Below are positions 9,108 through 17,953 of a stretch of 64,000 bases of DNA, piece after piece. Source of the stretch: Halobacillus sp. Marseille-Q1614 (GTDB lineage: Bacteria > Bacillota > Bacilli > Bacillales > Halobacillaceae); the NCBI RefSeq assembly GCF_902809865.1, contig NZ_CADDWH010000001.1, forward strand, positions 2,976,001-3,040,000, in the 5' to 3' direction. A program made the position numbers and the translations under genes. The number at the start of each line of letters is the position of its first letter. The stretch's first letter is position 1. The notes below the pieces were generated by a model that was not told the DNA's origin, did not search any database, and saw only the letters and a program-made list of their open reading frames with translations.

Positions 9108-9956
9108 TTATTTATCTGTTATTTTTCGAAAAATGACAATCCAATTTGATCCTGTCCGAATGCCGTAAGCTTTGGCGAAGGACCCTTGATTAATGGCAAT
9201 CGCCATATTGTCTAATGAATTAATGTAAACGAGCGGCTCCCCTTTATAAGTATCGGCAAAAGAACGCCCAAATGTCATGATGTTCTGATAAATGGACCGG
9301 CCGCCATGCTGAATTTCCACTTCAACCTGCCCGCCATATGGAATATCGATTTGTTTAAATAAATCCCGGCTGATGTTTGTCCAAAGGTTACCAAATCGCA
9401 CATCGAGAACATCAATCATCCCTTCTGTTTCATCCTGTTTCAGCTGTGGTTCTTTCACAGCAAGGCTGACCACGCTGTTCACATCCAGTTTTGGCCCGAC
9501 TTCCTCGAACGTAATCACACCTGACGCAAGACGCGCTCCTGTGAAGGCGTAAATATCGCGTCCGTGAAAGGTGTAAGACTCTCCGGATCTTGGCAGCCTG
9601 TTCACTGTTTCATCAATCTCCCTTGCTTCTGCAATCCCCTCCGTTCGATTAATGTGAGTGAGTGATCCGTTGTCAGGTGTCACGACATAATGGCCGGCCC
9701 CTGTCTTTACGACTATGCTTCTCCTCGTAGAGCCTACCCCTGGATCAACAACGGAAACAAAAACCGTACCTTCTGCCCAGTAAGAAATCGTTTGCCAAAG
9801 CCTGTAAGAAGCCTCCCATATGTCAAAAGGAGGAATGTCATGCGTCAAATCATAGATCTTAAGATCGTGATCGACAGAATGAGCTACTCCATACATGGCA
9901 TTAACGGCTCCATCGCTGAGCCCAAAATCTGACTGCATGATTAACGTTTTATTCAT
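9108..9956 (-). CDS. S-adenosylmethionine hydrolase (SAM hydroxide adenosyltransferase, DUF62)
   Basis: 282 aa. The family's Asp-Arg-His water-activating triad can be placed at Asp71 and Arg78 (VVDPGVGSTRR) and His131 (FHGRDIYA). N-terminal QSDFGLSDGAV and TPDNGSL also fit. Characterised archaeal members split SAM to adenosine and methionine; relatives are the fluorinase/chlorinase enzymes. No halogenase loop can be judged by eye, so hydrolase is the default. Divergent from the MarR-type gene; the 184-base gap holds the promoters of both. Confidence 0.85.
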   Translation of the reverse strand: MNKTLIMQSDFGLSDGAVNAMYGVAHSVDHDLKIYDLTHDIPPFDIWEASYRLWQTISYWAEGTVFVSVVDPGVGSTRRSIVVKTGAGHYVVTPDNGSLTHINRTEGIAEAREIDETVNRLPRSGESYTFHGRDIYAFTGARLASGVITFEEVGPKLDVNSVVSLAVKEPQLKQDETEGMIDVLDVRFGNLWTNISRDLFKQIDIPYGGQVEVEIQHGGRSIYQNIMTFGRSFADTYKGEPLVYINSLDNMAIAINQGSFAKAYGIRTGSNWIVIFRKITDK

Positions 9957-10140
9957 CAGGTTACCTCCAACACAATCGCCATTTTACGCTAAAGATTTAA
10001 AATTATAATACATAAAGTCGAACGAAAACACAATGACATTCGTTCGACGCTATATTTGTTTTTTTGAAAATGGGGATTTGCCTATTTATGAAACGACGTT
10101 TACGATAGTAAAAATGAAGGACTTAGAAGGGGGCCTTTTT

Positions 10141-10572
10141 ATGATCGATAAAGACAAATTAGCTTTGATAACTGACCTAGAAGGTATTTTTCGAACTTTT
10201 ATCAGAGGATACAGGCGAGACTTAAACGCGCGGTTAGGTGAAGGGTTTACAAGCAGTGAACTCGCCTTTCTTGGTGCCATTAAAGAGAACATTGAACAGA
10301 ACGTATCTAAATTAGCCTCAGGGCTTAACGTTTCCAACAGCCACGCAACTTCGATTATGAACCGGCTGGTAGAAAAAGAACTGATTACAAGAACCCGAAG
10401 CCGGCAGGACCGCCGGGTTGTCGTATTTGAGTTAACCACTCAGGGAAAAGAAGTATACTCTCATCTTAATGAAAAGAGAGCCCAATATATGCAGGAAAGA
10501 TTCGAAAAGTTATCGAGCAGCGATATTAAAGAATTAATTCGCATCTTTCATAGTCTTGAGCAAAAAAAATAG
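10141..10572 (+). CDS. MarR family transcriptional regulator
   Basis: 143 aa from ATG 10141, which follows GAAGGGGGCC; a longer reading from 10033 lacks such a site. The winged helix is clear: VSKLASGLNVSNSHATSIMN, then LVEKELITRTRSRQDRRVVV (DxR wing motif) and LTTQGKEVYSHL. Helices at both ends form the dimer interface. No redox cysteine, so a ligand-responsive repressor is more likely. Targets may include itself or the divergent SAM hydrolase (inference). A hairpin follows the stop. Confidence 0.88.
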   Translation: MIDKDKLALITDLEGIFRTFIRGYRRDLNARLGEGFTSSELAFLGAIKENIEQNVSKLASGLNVSNSHATSIMNRLVEKELITRTRSRQDRRVVVFELTTQGKEVYSHLNEKRAQYMQERFEKLSSSDIKELIRIFHSLEQKK

Positions 10573-10593
10573 ACCGTTTTTGCGGCCTACTTC
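10570..10593. terminator. Short convergent hairpin
   Basis: TAG-A-CCG-TTTTTG-CGG-C-CTA between the converging MarR gene and DUF1450 gene. Confidence 0.4.
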
Positions 10594-10840
10594 TATTCTG
10601 CATAGAAAGCAAGTTCTTCTTCTATTTTTTGGCGGATTTTATCGAGAGCCTCTTCAGGGGTTTTTCCAAAAACCCTTGTGCCATTGACCATTGCATACGG
10701 TTTTAAGGCACAAAGGCCGCAGAAGGATAGGCATTCATTCATCAAAACGGCTACGTCTGGATATTCAGATTCAATGATTGATTCCACATCCAGTTCATTG
10801 ATTAGGTTGCTGTCACAAATTTCTACTACGACTACCCCAT
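10593..10840 (-). pseudogene. DUF1450 protein (YuzB-like) with apparent frameshift at codon 2-3
   Basis: The body reads VVVVEICDSNLINELDV, then VLMNECLSFCGLCALKPYAM and NGTRVFGKTPEEALDKI, matching the small DUF1450 family with its CxxxCGxC cysteines. The expected start ATG-GGG-GTA-GTC is present as ATGGGGTAGTC: the G run at 10835-10838 is one base short, giving a stop at codon 3. A ribosome site GGAG stands 10 bases ahead of that ATG. A GTG at 10787 would skip the conserved first 17 residues. Homopolymer sequencing error or fresh mutation are both possible. Function unknown, probably a redox or metal role. Confidence 0.75.
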
Positions 10841-10855
10841 GATGTCACTGCTCCT

Positions 10856-11803
10856 TTACCTTGTGTTGGCCAGCCCTAGTATCCGCCTGGCATTCTTTTC
10901 GTCTTGCTTCATATGATCGACGAGCTCGTCCAGCCCGTTAAAGTTCTCTTCTCCTCGTAAAAAGCGTAAATATTTTACCGTTACCGTTTTGCCATACAGA
11001 TCGCCTGAGAAATCAAGCAGGTAGGCCTCCACTTTATATGTCTTTCCGTTCACAGTGGGACGGTACCCGGCACTGATTAATGAATAATAGTGGGCATTGG
11101 CTGAGTCATGGTGAACCTCTACTACGCCTAAATAAACGCCTGGAAATGGCTGGACATATTCTTCAATATCCCCTAAGTTTAAAGTAGGAAAGCCAAGTTC
11201 ACGGCCTAGCTGCTCACCCTTTTCAACAATCCCCGTCATTTCAAACGGGCGGCCGAGCAGACCTTGTGCAGCTTCCATATTTCCATTTGTAACGAGGGAG
11301 CGAATCTTCGTGCTGCTCACCTTTTCCCCGTTAAAAGTGACGTGAGGTATAACAGTGACCTCGATTCCGTTCCTTTCGCAAAGCTTAGATAAACCATCCG
11401 TATCGGCATTTCGGCCTCTGCCAAATTTAAAGCCTTCGCCTACAATAATACGGCTGATCTGAAGCTGGCCTAAATGTTCATGAACGAATTGTTCAGGGGT
11501 TAATTGAGCATATTCCTTTGTAAAATGAACATGATAGTAACGATCCACTCCGGCCTGCTCCAGTAATTGACGGCGATCCTGGAATGAAGATAAAGCCTTC
11601 TCGTAGTCGGAGTCACCTTTTAACACCCAAAGTGGATGATCTGAAAACCCTAAGACCGAAATCTCCTCGCCTTCTTGGCGGGCAGATCTTGCCGCATTCA
11701 AAAGCTGCTGGTGTCCTAAATGGAGCCCATCAAACTTTCCTACGACTAATAAGGTGGACTGGTCGTTTACTGGAGGTAAATCCGTTACTTCAATTGTCTT
11801 CAT
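10856..11803 (-). CDS. ribF: Bifunctional riboflavin kinase / FMN adenylyltransferase
   Basis: 315 aa. The N-terminal nucleotidyltransferase has GKFDGLHLGHQQLL (HxGH) and VSSTKIR; the C-terminal riboflavin-kinase domain has LGRELGFPTLNLG and PGVYLGVV. It makes FMN and then FAD in the cytoplasm. The usual Bacillales ribF sits between truB and rpsO; neither is here, so this may be a second copy (inference; the rest of the genome is not visible). The DUF1450 gene begins 15 bases downstream in the same direction, suggesting co-transcription. Confidence 0.88.
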   Translation of the reverse strand: MKTIEVTDLPPVNDQSTLLVVGKFDGLHLGHQQLLNAARSARQEGEEISVLGFSDHPLWVLKGDSDYEKALSSFQDRRQLLEQAGVDRYYHVHFTKEYAQLTPEQFVHEHLGQLQISRIIVGEGFKFGRGRNADTDGLSKLCERNGIEVTVIPHVTFNGEKVSSTKIRSLVTNGNMEAAQGLLGRPFEMTGIVEKGEQLGRELGFPTLNLGDIEEYVQPFPGVYLGVVEVHHDSANAHYYSLISAGYRPTVNGKTYKVEAYLLDFSGDLYGKTVTVKYLRFLRGEENFNGLDELVDHMKQDEKNARRILGLANTR

Positions 11804-11895
11804 TTCCTATACTCCCCTTTTCGCTCATACGTACTCTATGTTCCATATTATAATCAACAAAACGCTGATACAACTATTCTGCCCAATGAAAGGAG

Positions 11896-12447
11896 ATGGC
11901 CGCTATTTTAAAAAAAGCCCAATCATTTGCTGATCACGCTCACAGAGGACAGAAGCGTAAAAGTTCCAATGAAGATTACATTGTACACCCCATACGTGTA
12001 GCCCGGACTTTAGAGGAAGCCGGGGCATCAAAGGAACTTATTTGCGCCGGCTATTTGCACGATGTCGTCGAAGACACTTCATATGAAATCGATGATATTG
12101 AAAGAGAGTTCGGCGCCAAAGTACGCAGGCTTGTCGCTTCCCATACGGAAGATAAAACGAAATCCTGGCTGGAGAGAAAATCCCTTACGATTGAAACCGT
12201 CAAGCAGTCAGATAAAGAGGTGAAGTTTTTAATTGTTGCGGATAAGCTTGATAATCTTTCTTCTATAGAAAACGACAGGCAGAGGCTGGGGGAGGAAGTA
12301 TGGCGATTCTTTAAAGCAGGGTATGACATGCAAAAATGGTATTACCAGTCGGTTGATAAATATATGCTCGACGGGATGCCGCCGCAGGAAACCCCTGAAT
12401 TCTTCATGTCTTACCGTGAACTCGTACAGCGGGTTTTCTCTTCATAA
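11896..12447 (+). CDS. HD-domain phosphohydrolase, ppGpp-hydrolase-like (MESH1/SpoT type)
   Basis: 183 aa. It has the SpoT-type hydrolase motifs: HRGQKRKSSNEDYIVHPIRV, then the HD pair in GYLHDVVEDT, and IVADKLDNLSSI. There is no synthetase or ACT domain, so it is a stand-alone small hydrolase of the MESH1 kind, likely acting on (p)ppGpp or a related nucleotide. Substrate is inferred. The start is odd: AAAGGAG abuts the ATG directly, and an in-frame TGA sits three codons upstream. ATT at 11905 would have ideal spacing. Confidence 0.8.
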   Translation: MAAILKKAQSFADHAHRGQKRKSSNEDYIVHPIRVARTLEEAGASKELICAGYLHDVVEDTSYEIDDIEREFGAKVRRLVASHTEDKTKSWLERKSLTIETVKQSDKEVKFLIVADKLDNLSSIENDRQRLGEEVWRFFKAGYDMQKWYYQSVDKYMLDGMPPQETPEFFMSYRELVQRVFSS

Positions 12448-12450
12448 TAA

Positions 12451-12473
12451 ACAGAGGGGGGTTTCCCTCTCAT
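12451..12473 (+). terminator. Hairpin after HD hydrolase gene
   Basis: AGAGGG-GGGTTT-CCCTCT a few bases after the stop; no strong T run. Confidence 0.4.
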
Positions 12474-12563
12474 GCTATCCAACTATGGTGGAATGGATGA
12501 GGTTATGAAATAAAAAAGTTGAATGTAATGGGCAGGAGAAAAGAGAAGATACACGCAAACAGC

Positions 12564-12599
12564 CCCTCTCCACCAGGGCTTCATCCTACTGGAGAGGGA
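12564..12599. terminator. Inverted repeat after MurE-like gene 1
   Basis: CCCTCTCCA...TGGAGAGGG, 9-bp stem with a 17-base loop, 17 bases past the stop on the minus strand. The T run is poor, so termination is only possible. Confidence 0.4.
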
Positions 12600-12615
12600 A
12601 TAGAATACCGAATTT

Positions 12616-14106
12616 TTATGATGATTGTAAATAGTGACCGTGAATAATCTCTTCATCTGAATGAGGAATTTCTTTTCCTTTAACAATTTGAGCATTGTTA
12701 ATGCAGCCGCTTGTCAAAAGAATAATGTCTCTTTCTTCAGCTAGCAGCAATGCTTTTAACACGCCATCTTTCCGTGTAAGCGCAGAATGGATGTTAGGAG
12801 CCTTAGGATCCTTAAAGCCCTTCATTACCTGATCAATGATCACCTGAGGGTCATGGTAACCCGGATGATCAACAGTAACGATCACCTCATCAGCCTGTCC
12901 ATCAATCGTTGCCGCCATTTTTGGCATCTTGTTAAAATCTCTGATTCCAATCCCTGCAATCATGACGATCAGCCGGTTATAGTTAAGTTTCTTGACTTCT
13001 TCTACTAAACGGTTCAAAGCTACCGGCGTGTGGGCGTAGTCTAAAATGATTTTTGCATTGTTAGGCGCTTCGATTACTTGGAACCTACCTTCCGGGCTTT
13101 GAAGTTCCGGAAGCACGTCTATGATATGTTTAACCGGATGGCCAAGCAAAATCGCTGTGCCTACAGCGGAGAGGACATTGGCAATGTTGTAATTGCCAAA
13201 CACAGGTACGAAAACCTGATAGCGTTCGCCTAGAAAATCTAACGTAAAGCTTGTCCCTTTTTCCGATACCGTAACCCCTGAAGCCTTTAAATCAGCATCA
13301 CTCGATTCTTTGAGGCTATAAGTTATAAGAGGACCGTCAAATATGTCTAAAATGTCCTCGGCCATGCCTTCATCATCGATATTAACGACGGCACATTTCG
13401 CCTGTTTAAATAACTTAAGTTTACAGTTTTTATAATGATCCATTGTCCTATGATATTCTAAATGTTCTTCTGAAAAATTTGTATGGATGGCCACATCGTA
13501 ATAAATGCCTTCTGCTCTCAGCTGATCAAGGGCAATCGAGGACACTTCCATTGAAACAGCTTGGTCTCCCTGTCTTTCGAGCATATGAAAAATATGATGC
13601 AGATCGATCGCTTCTGGAGTGGTCGGCGTGCTTTTTTTGTAACTTACCTTTTCTTTAGACGTCCATATCCCTGTCGTCCCTATAAGTCCTGTCGGCATCT
13701 TAAGCAGGTTAAGGAGACAGCGTACATATGAAGACACAGTCGTCTTACCATTTGTCCCTGTTACTCCTATAGTCTTCAGCTTCTCATCCGCACAATTATA
13801 AAAATGCTTTGCCAAATAAGCCATCGTCCTTCTAACATTTTGGACCAGCAAAAAAGAGCACGCTGGATATCTTTTGCTCCACTTCTCTAATTCTCTCTCT
13901 TGTTCGCCTATGATGGTACTGGCCCCTCTTTTAATTGCTTCTTCTGCGTAAAGATGACCATCAGAATTCTCGCCATTTATGCAGAAAAAGATGGACCCTT
14001 CTTGAATATTTTTAGAATGAAACATTAAACCAGTCACAGTTTGTGAACTGGGACCGAAACACTTTACTATACCAAAAGATTTTAATTGATTAAAATTCAT
14101 ATTCAT
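12616..14106 (-). CDS. MurE-like Mur ligase with altered signature motifs
   Basis: 496 aa with all three Mur-ligase domains. The ATP P-loop GVTGTNGKTT is at 114-123, STPTTPEA near 159-166, SMEVSS at 185-190, a lysine at 229 in the place of the carbamylated Lys, SPEGRF at 337-342 and LDYAHTP at 355-361. Motifs of true MurE are changed: the amino-acid-selecting DNPR is DHPG (413-416), GxGGxRD is GIGIRD, and the late GKGHE is SGCIN. It therefore probably joins an amino acid to a UDP-MurNAc-dipeptide-like acceptor, but with a different residue or acceptor (inference). Divergent from a second paralogue; no other cell-wall gene is nearby. Confidence 0.8.
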   Translation of the reverse strand: MNMNFNQLKSFGIVKCFGPSSQTVTGLMFHSKNIQEGSIFFCINGENSDGHLYAEEAIKRGASTIIGEQERELEKWSKRYPACSFLLVQNVRRTMAYLAKHFYNCADEKLKTIGVTGTNGKTTVSSYVRCLLNLLKMPTGLIGTTGIWTSKEKVSYKKSTPTTPEAIDLHHIFHMLERQGDQAVSMEVSSIALDQLRAEGIYYDVAIHTNFSEEHLEYHRTMDHYKNCKLKLFKQAKCAVVNIDDEGMAEDILDIFDGPLITYSLKESSDADLKASGVTVSEKGTSFTLDFLGERYQVFVPVFGNYNIANVLSAVGTAILLGHPVKHIIDVLPELQSPEGRFQVIEAPNNAKIILDYAHTPVALNRLVEEVKKLNYNRLIVMIAGIGIRDFNKMPKMAATIDGQADEVIVTVDHPGYHDPQVIIDQVMKGFKDPKAPNIHSALTRKDGVLKALLLAEERDIILLTSGCINNAQIVKGKEIPHSDEEIIHGHYLQSS

Positions 14107-14377
14107 CGTATGATTCCCCCACGTGTTTCTTTTGAACGAGTGTTATTGCACAAGCTCTGTCCATACTAATAGTGAACAGAGCCATTATGTAAAAAAGCGG
14201 CCTTTCTTTCTCTCTTTATTATGAGCTTTTGCGCATTATTTTAAAAAGGCACTTTTTACCTTAACCAGTCTCGAATTAAAGATATTTCTTATAAAAAAAT
14301 TAACATGAAGGCTATTTATTTTGATAGTATTTAGATTAGCACAATCCTTACCTAAATAAAGGTGTGAATATATTCCC
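14107..14377. promoter_or_regulatory. Intergenic region between divergent MurE-like genes
   Basis: 271 A/T-rich bases that must hold both divergent promoters. I could not place confident -35/-10 pairs or an operator palindrome. The + strand gene has AAAGGTGTG as ribosome site. Confidence 0.4.
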
Positions 14378-15841
14378 ATGAAGTTAAACGACCTCTTAGA
14401 GAACGTAAAAGTCGAAAATGAAATAGATCAAGCCTCCCTAAACCTGGAAATCAGCGGGCTGACGGATGATTCTACTCAAGTGGAAAAAGGCTGTGCCTTT
14501 ATTGCAATAAAAGGTTATCAATCTGATGGTCACCTTTTTATTGAGGATGCAATTGAAAGAGGAGCAGCCGTCATCATTGGCGGAAAGCAGCTGAAAGATA
14601 ATTTCCCTGTACCTTATGTACAAGTTGCTAACAGTCGAAAGGCTCTCGGCCAATTATCTGCTGTCTTCTATAATTATCCTTCTCGCAAGAAGATTTTAAT
14701 AGGTATCACCGGAACAAATGGAAAGACAACAACCAGCTATATGGTGAGACATATCTTTGAAAGTACGGGATATTCTTGTTCCCTTATTGGGACAATACAA
14801 AACGTAATCAATGGTGAAAAGTATAAGACGATTAACACAACACCAAGCTCTCTTGTCATTAACCAATTACTCAACAAAAGTACAGACGATATCGTTATTA
14901 TGGAAGCTTCCTCTCAAGGGCTGTCGGAGTTTCGATTAGAAGGAATTGAGTTCGATGCCTGTCTCTTTACGAATCTCTCCCCAGAACATTTGGATTATCA
15001 CGGCTCTTTAGAAAATTACTTTGAGGCAAAGAAAAAGTTATTCCTCAAACTGAAGGAAAATGGTACGGCCCTCATTAACTATGATGATGAATTTGGTGAA
15101 AGGTTAGCGGAAGAATTGTCTTCCAGCGGGGTAAATGTAAGAACCTTTGGCCAGTCCAAAGGTGCAGATCATCAGATTAAAGACCTCAAGCCTTCACCTC
15201 CATCAAATGCTGTAATTAATGATCAGGGAGAATGGTACAAACTTCCCTCCCCAATTGCTGGGTTTCATAACTTGTATAACTCCGCTCTAAGTTATATTAC
15301 AGGAAGAAGTTTCTCTCTTCCGCCTGCTTTTATTATAAAATCGATTGAAAGCTTTCCTGGTGTGGAAGGACGATTCAATATATATAAATTAAACAATGGA
15401 GCATCTGTTGTGATTGATTATGCTCACACAGCAGAAGCTATCCTCAACTGTCTTCAGACCGCTTTAGACTCTACGGAAAATCGTTTAATCCATATTTTTG
15501 GATTCCGGGGAAACAGAGATGAAGAAAAAAGGAAGGAAATGGTTAGAATCAGTGCAGAAATCAGTGATTCCTATATCCTTACTTTAGATGACCTGAATGA
15601 AGTCTCTTACAGTGATATGGTAGATGCCACGTACAAACTGCAGAAGAATTATGGGAATGAAAAAGGAAGAGTCATCCCTGACCGAACGTCAGCGATAGAA
15701 GAAGCTCTGTCGATGAGTAAGCACGGAGACTGGATTATCATTACTGGTAAAGGACACGAAAAGTACCAGCAGGAATATCGTCACCCCGTGCGTTCTGATA
15801 AAGATGCCATTCAATACCTTTCCGGACAAACGAACAGATAA
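14378..15841 (+). CDS. MurE-like Mur ligase, second divergent paralogue
   Basis: 487 aa, three Mur-ligase domains. P-loop GITGTNGKTT is at 109-118, NTTPSS near 153-158, EASSQGL at 176-182, the presumed carbamylated Lys218 in FEAKKKLF, GRFN at 331-334 and IDYAHT at 346-351. Unlike its divergent neighbour it keeps ITGKGHE (455-461) and a GFRGNRD variant of the glycine loop. The DNPR selector is DDLN (404-407). Neither the meso-DAP nor the Lys-type selector is present, so the added amino acid cannot be predicted. Not part of a dcw cluster; a DJ-1-type gene follows 75 bases on. Confidence 0.8.
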   Translation: MKLNDLLENVKVENEIDQASLNLEISGLTDDSTQVEKGCAFIAIKGYQSDGHLFIEDAIERGAAVIIGGKQLKDNFPVPYVQVANSRKALGQLSAVFYNYPSRKKILIGITGTNGKTTTSYMVRHIFESTGYSCSLIGTIQNVINGEKYKTINTTPSSLVINQLLNKSTDDIVIMEASSQGLSEFRLEGIEFDACLFTNLSPEHLDYHGSLENYFEAKKKLFLKLKENGTALINYDDEFGERLAEELSSSGVNVRTFGQSKGADHQIKDLKPSPPSNAVINDQGEWYKLPSPIAGFHNLYNSALSYITGRSFSLPPAFIIKSIESFPGVEGRFNIYKLNNGASVVIDYAHTAEAILNCLQTALDSTENRLIHIFGFRGNRDEEKRKEMVRISAEISDSYILTLDDLNEVSYSDMVDATYKLQKNYGNEKGRVIPDRTSAIEEALSMSKHGDWIIITGKGHEKYQQEYRHPVRSDKDAIQYLSGQTNR

Positions 15842-15916
15842 ATCGAGGTTTGACCTTTTAAAGTCGAGGGAATGAGTTTTTCGTGAAGGATAAATAGAGC
15901 TTAGGAGGTATGAAAA

Positions 15917-16579
15917 ATGGCCAAGAAAGTTCTTATGGTTGTTACAAATCACGAAAAAATAAATGAAGATATGCCTACTGGCATCTGGCTTTCTGAATTC
16001 GGTGAGGCTTATAACGAATTTAAGCAGCACGGATATGAAATAACAGTGGCCAGCCCTGATGGAGGACAGGCTCCTGTTGACCCTAACAGTGTCAGCGAGG
16101 ACGAACCTCAGGAAATACTTGATACGAAGCCTTATTTAGAAGATACACGGCCGCTTGCTTCCGTTTCAGCTGACGACTTCGATGCTGTATTCCTTCCAGG
16201 CGGACACGGCACGATGTTCGATTTCCCGCAAAACGAAAAACTGCAGGAACTGCTTCGTAATTTCTATGAATCGGATAAAGTAATTGGAGCAGTCTGTCAT
16301 GGACCTTCTGCTTTTGCAGAAACTCATCTATCCAATGGAGAACCGCTGGTAAAAGGCAAGCGTATTAACGCATTTACAGATGCTGAAGAAGCAGATACTA
16401 CGCTTGATCAGCATATGCCGTTCTTATTGGAAAGCCGGCTTCGCGAGCTAGGGGCCGTCTTTAATTCGGCTCCAAACTGGTCAGAGCATGTTGAAGTAGA
16501 CGGTAAATTGGTGACCGGACAAAATCCGCAATCCACTGTTGCTGTTTCTAAAGAATTTATTAAACAATTGCAGCACTAA
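15917..16579 (+). CDS. DJ-1/PfpI family protein (Hsp31/glyoxalase III-like)
   Basis: 220 aa. The nucleophile elbow is AVCHGP (Cys and His of the family), with FLPGGHGTMFDF upstream supplying the acidic loop. The N-terminus PTGIWLSEFGEAYNEF is typical of the Hsp31 / glyoxalase III branch, which converts methylglyoxal to D-lactate and protects proteins from glycation. Cytoplasmic. The start follows TTAGGAGG. It has its own strong terminator. Substrate is inferred from the subfamily. Confidence 0.85.
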   Translation: MAKKVLMVVTNHEKINEDMPTGIWLSEFGEAYNEFKQHGYEITVASPDGGQAPVDPNSVSEDEPQEILDTKPYLEDTRPLASVSADDFDAVFLPGGHGTMFDFPQNEKLQELLRNFYESDKVIGAVCHGPSAFAETHLSNGEPLVKGKRINAFTDAEEADTTLDQHMPFLLESRLRELGAVFNSAPNWSEHVEVDGKLVTGQNPQSTVAVSKEFIKQLQH

Positions 16580-16580
16580 A

Positions 16581-16613
16581 AAAAGACACTCATTTTCGAG
16601 TGTCTTTTTTTTG
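16581..16613 (+). terminator. Rho-independent terminator
   Basis: AAGACACTC-ATTTTC-GAGTGTCTT followed by TTTTTT directly after the DJ-1 family gene. Confidence 0.9.
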
Positions 16614-16675
16614 GTCTTTTTCAAAAGTTTGATCTCTTTAAAATGCAAAGCGGCTTTCGCTTTCAGTGTTTAATA

Positions 16676-16701
16676 TAAAGAGACTCTGGGTGTCTTTATT
16701 T
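16676..16701 (-). terminator. Hairpin after DAO oxidase
   Basis: Minus strand AAAGAC-ACCCAGA-GTCTCTTT beside the oxidase stop; imperfect stem. Confidence 0.4.
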
Positions 16702-17817
16702 TTTGGCTAATGCCAGGTCGATTTTATAGTTATCCGGGTCAAGCTCTGTTTGTTCACCTAGAGCCAGTCGGGCAAGTTCCGCTCCGATATAAGGTCCTGA
16801 TGTTAAGCCTGAAGCTCCAAGGCCGTTGGCTAAAAACAGCCCCTCATAACCCCTTAGACGCCCAAATACAGGCAGGGAATTAGGGGTGAACGGCCTGAAA
16901 CCCATTCGTGTCTCAAGGACGGTTCCTCTCCCTAGTCCTGGCGCCACAGCTAATACTTTATGAAAGATTTCGTGAAGGCCTCCTGCTGTTATACGTATAT
17001 CGAATTTTTCCTTCGTTTCATGGGTCGCTCCCACAACCACACGTCCGTCATCGAAGGTTAACAAATATTTATTGGTCGGCGGCATAACGACTGGCCATTC
17101 ACTAGTATCCGTATCCGGCATTTCCAAATGAACAATTTGAGCTTTTTGCGGATATACGAGGAATTCCTCACCTAAAGGAAGGACTAAATCTTTCGCCCAC
17201 GCCCCTGCGGTTACAATCACTTCATCAGCTTCTAGGGGGCCTCCTTCAGTATGGACACCAGTTACTTTATGATCCTCTACTTTTAGAGAAGCGTCTGCCT
17301 GAATAAATTGGACTCCTTTGTGCTTAGCTGCACGAACCAGCGCATCTCGAATCGCTCGCCCATCTACCCTTGCCGCTCCGCTTATAAAAACAGATCCATA
17401 CTCCTCGTCTAATACGGGAAACATTTCATTTGTCTGTTCGGAAGAAAGGCGTTTAATTTCCCCCATCTCCGGGGCTGCTTCGCGGCGTTCTAAAGCTCTC
17501 TGATACATTTCTTCAAGCTTGTCTTCATCTTTATGAAGGCGCAGGGCACCTACTCGTTTGTAGCCAGTTTCCGTTTCACCGGCCGCCTCTAATTCTTCGA
17601 TAAGCTCCGGGTAATAGCGCGCGCCTCCTTTGGCCAGCTCATACCATGCTTTATTTTTACGCTGGGAAAGCCATGGGCAGATAATTCCAGCCGCTGCGTC
17701 TGTAGCCTGGCCGATATCCTTACGATCCACTACCGTCACTTCTGCTCCTTTTTTGGCTAAGTGATAAGCAGTAGAAGCGCCAAGGACTCCGGCTCCTATA
17801 ACAATATAAGACTTCAC
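16696..17817 (-). CDS. FAD-dependent amino-acid oxidase family (DAO/glycine oxidase-like)
   Basis: About 373 aa. It begins with the Rossmann FAD site VIGAGVLGASTAYHLA, continues with the second FAD motif EVTVVDR and DAAAGIICPW, and ends with the DAO C-terminal signature NGLGASGLTSGP. These flavoproteins oxidise small amino or imino acids such as glycine, sarcosine or D-amino acids. Substrate not determined. I chose GTG at 17817 because the in-frame GTG at 17826 lies inside the ribosome site AAAGGTG. No thiO-linked thiamine genes flank it. Confidence 0.8.
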   Translation of the reverse strand: MKSYIVIGAGVLGASTAYHLAKKGAEVTVVDRKDIGQATDAAAGIICPWLSQRKNKAWYELAKGGARYYPELIEELEAAGETETGYKRVGALRLHKDEDKLEEMYQRALERREAAPEMGEIKRLSSEQTNEMFPVLDEEYGSVFISGAARVDGRAIRDALVRAAKHKGVQFIQADASLKVEDHKVTGVHTEGGPLEADEVIVTAGAWAKDLVLPLGEEFLVYPQKAQIVHLEMPDTDTSEWPVVMPPTNKYLLTFDDGRVVVGATHETKEKFDIRITAGGLHEIFHKVLAVAPGLGRGTVLETRMGFRPFTPNSLPVFGRLRGYEGLFLANGLGASGLTSGPYIGAELARLALGEQTELDPDNYKIDLALAKK

Positions 17818-17901
17818 ATGTAACACCTTTTCTATTAGTAAGTTTTATCTGTCCTTCATTTTACAAGATAAAAAGGCATTTGACGAACGGATGGGATAAA
17901 A

Positions 17902-17934
17902 TAAAGACAGACTGCGACGGGCAGCCTGCCTTTA
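17902..17934 (-). terminator. Terminator of LPNTA surface protein gene
   Basis: Minus strand AAGGCAGGCTGC-CCGTC-GCAGTCTGTCTT, a 12-bp stem with G-U pairs, 20 bases past the stop. Confidence 0.6.
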
Positions 17935-17953
17935 CCAGGGATGGTTTATATAT

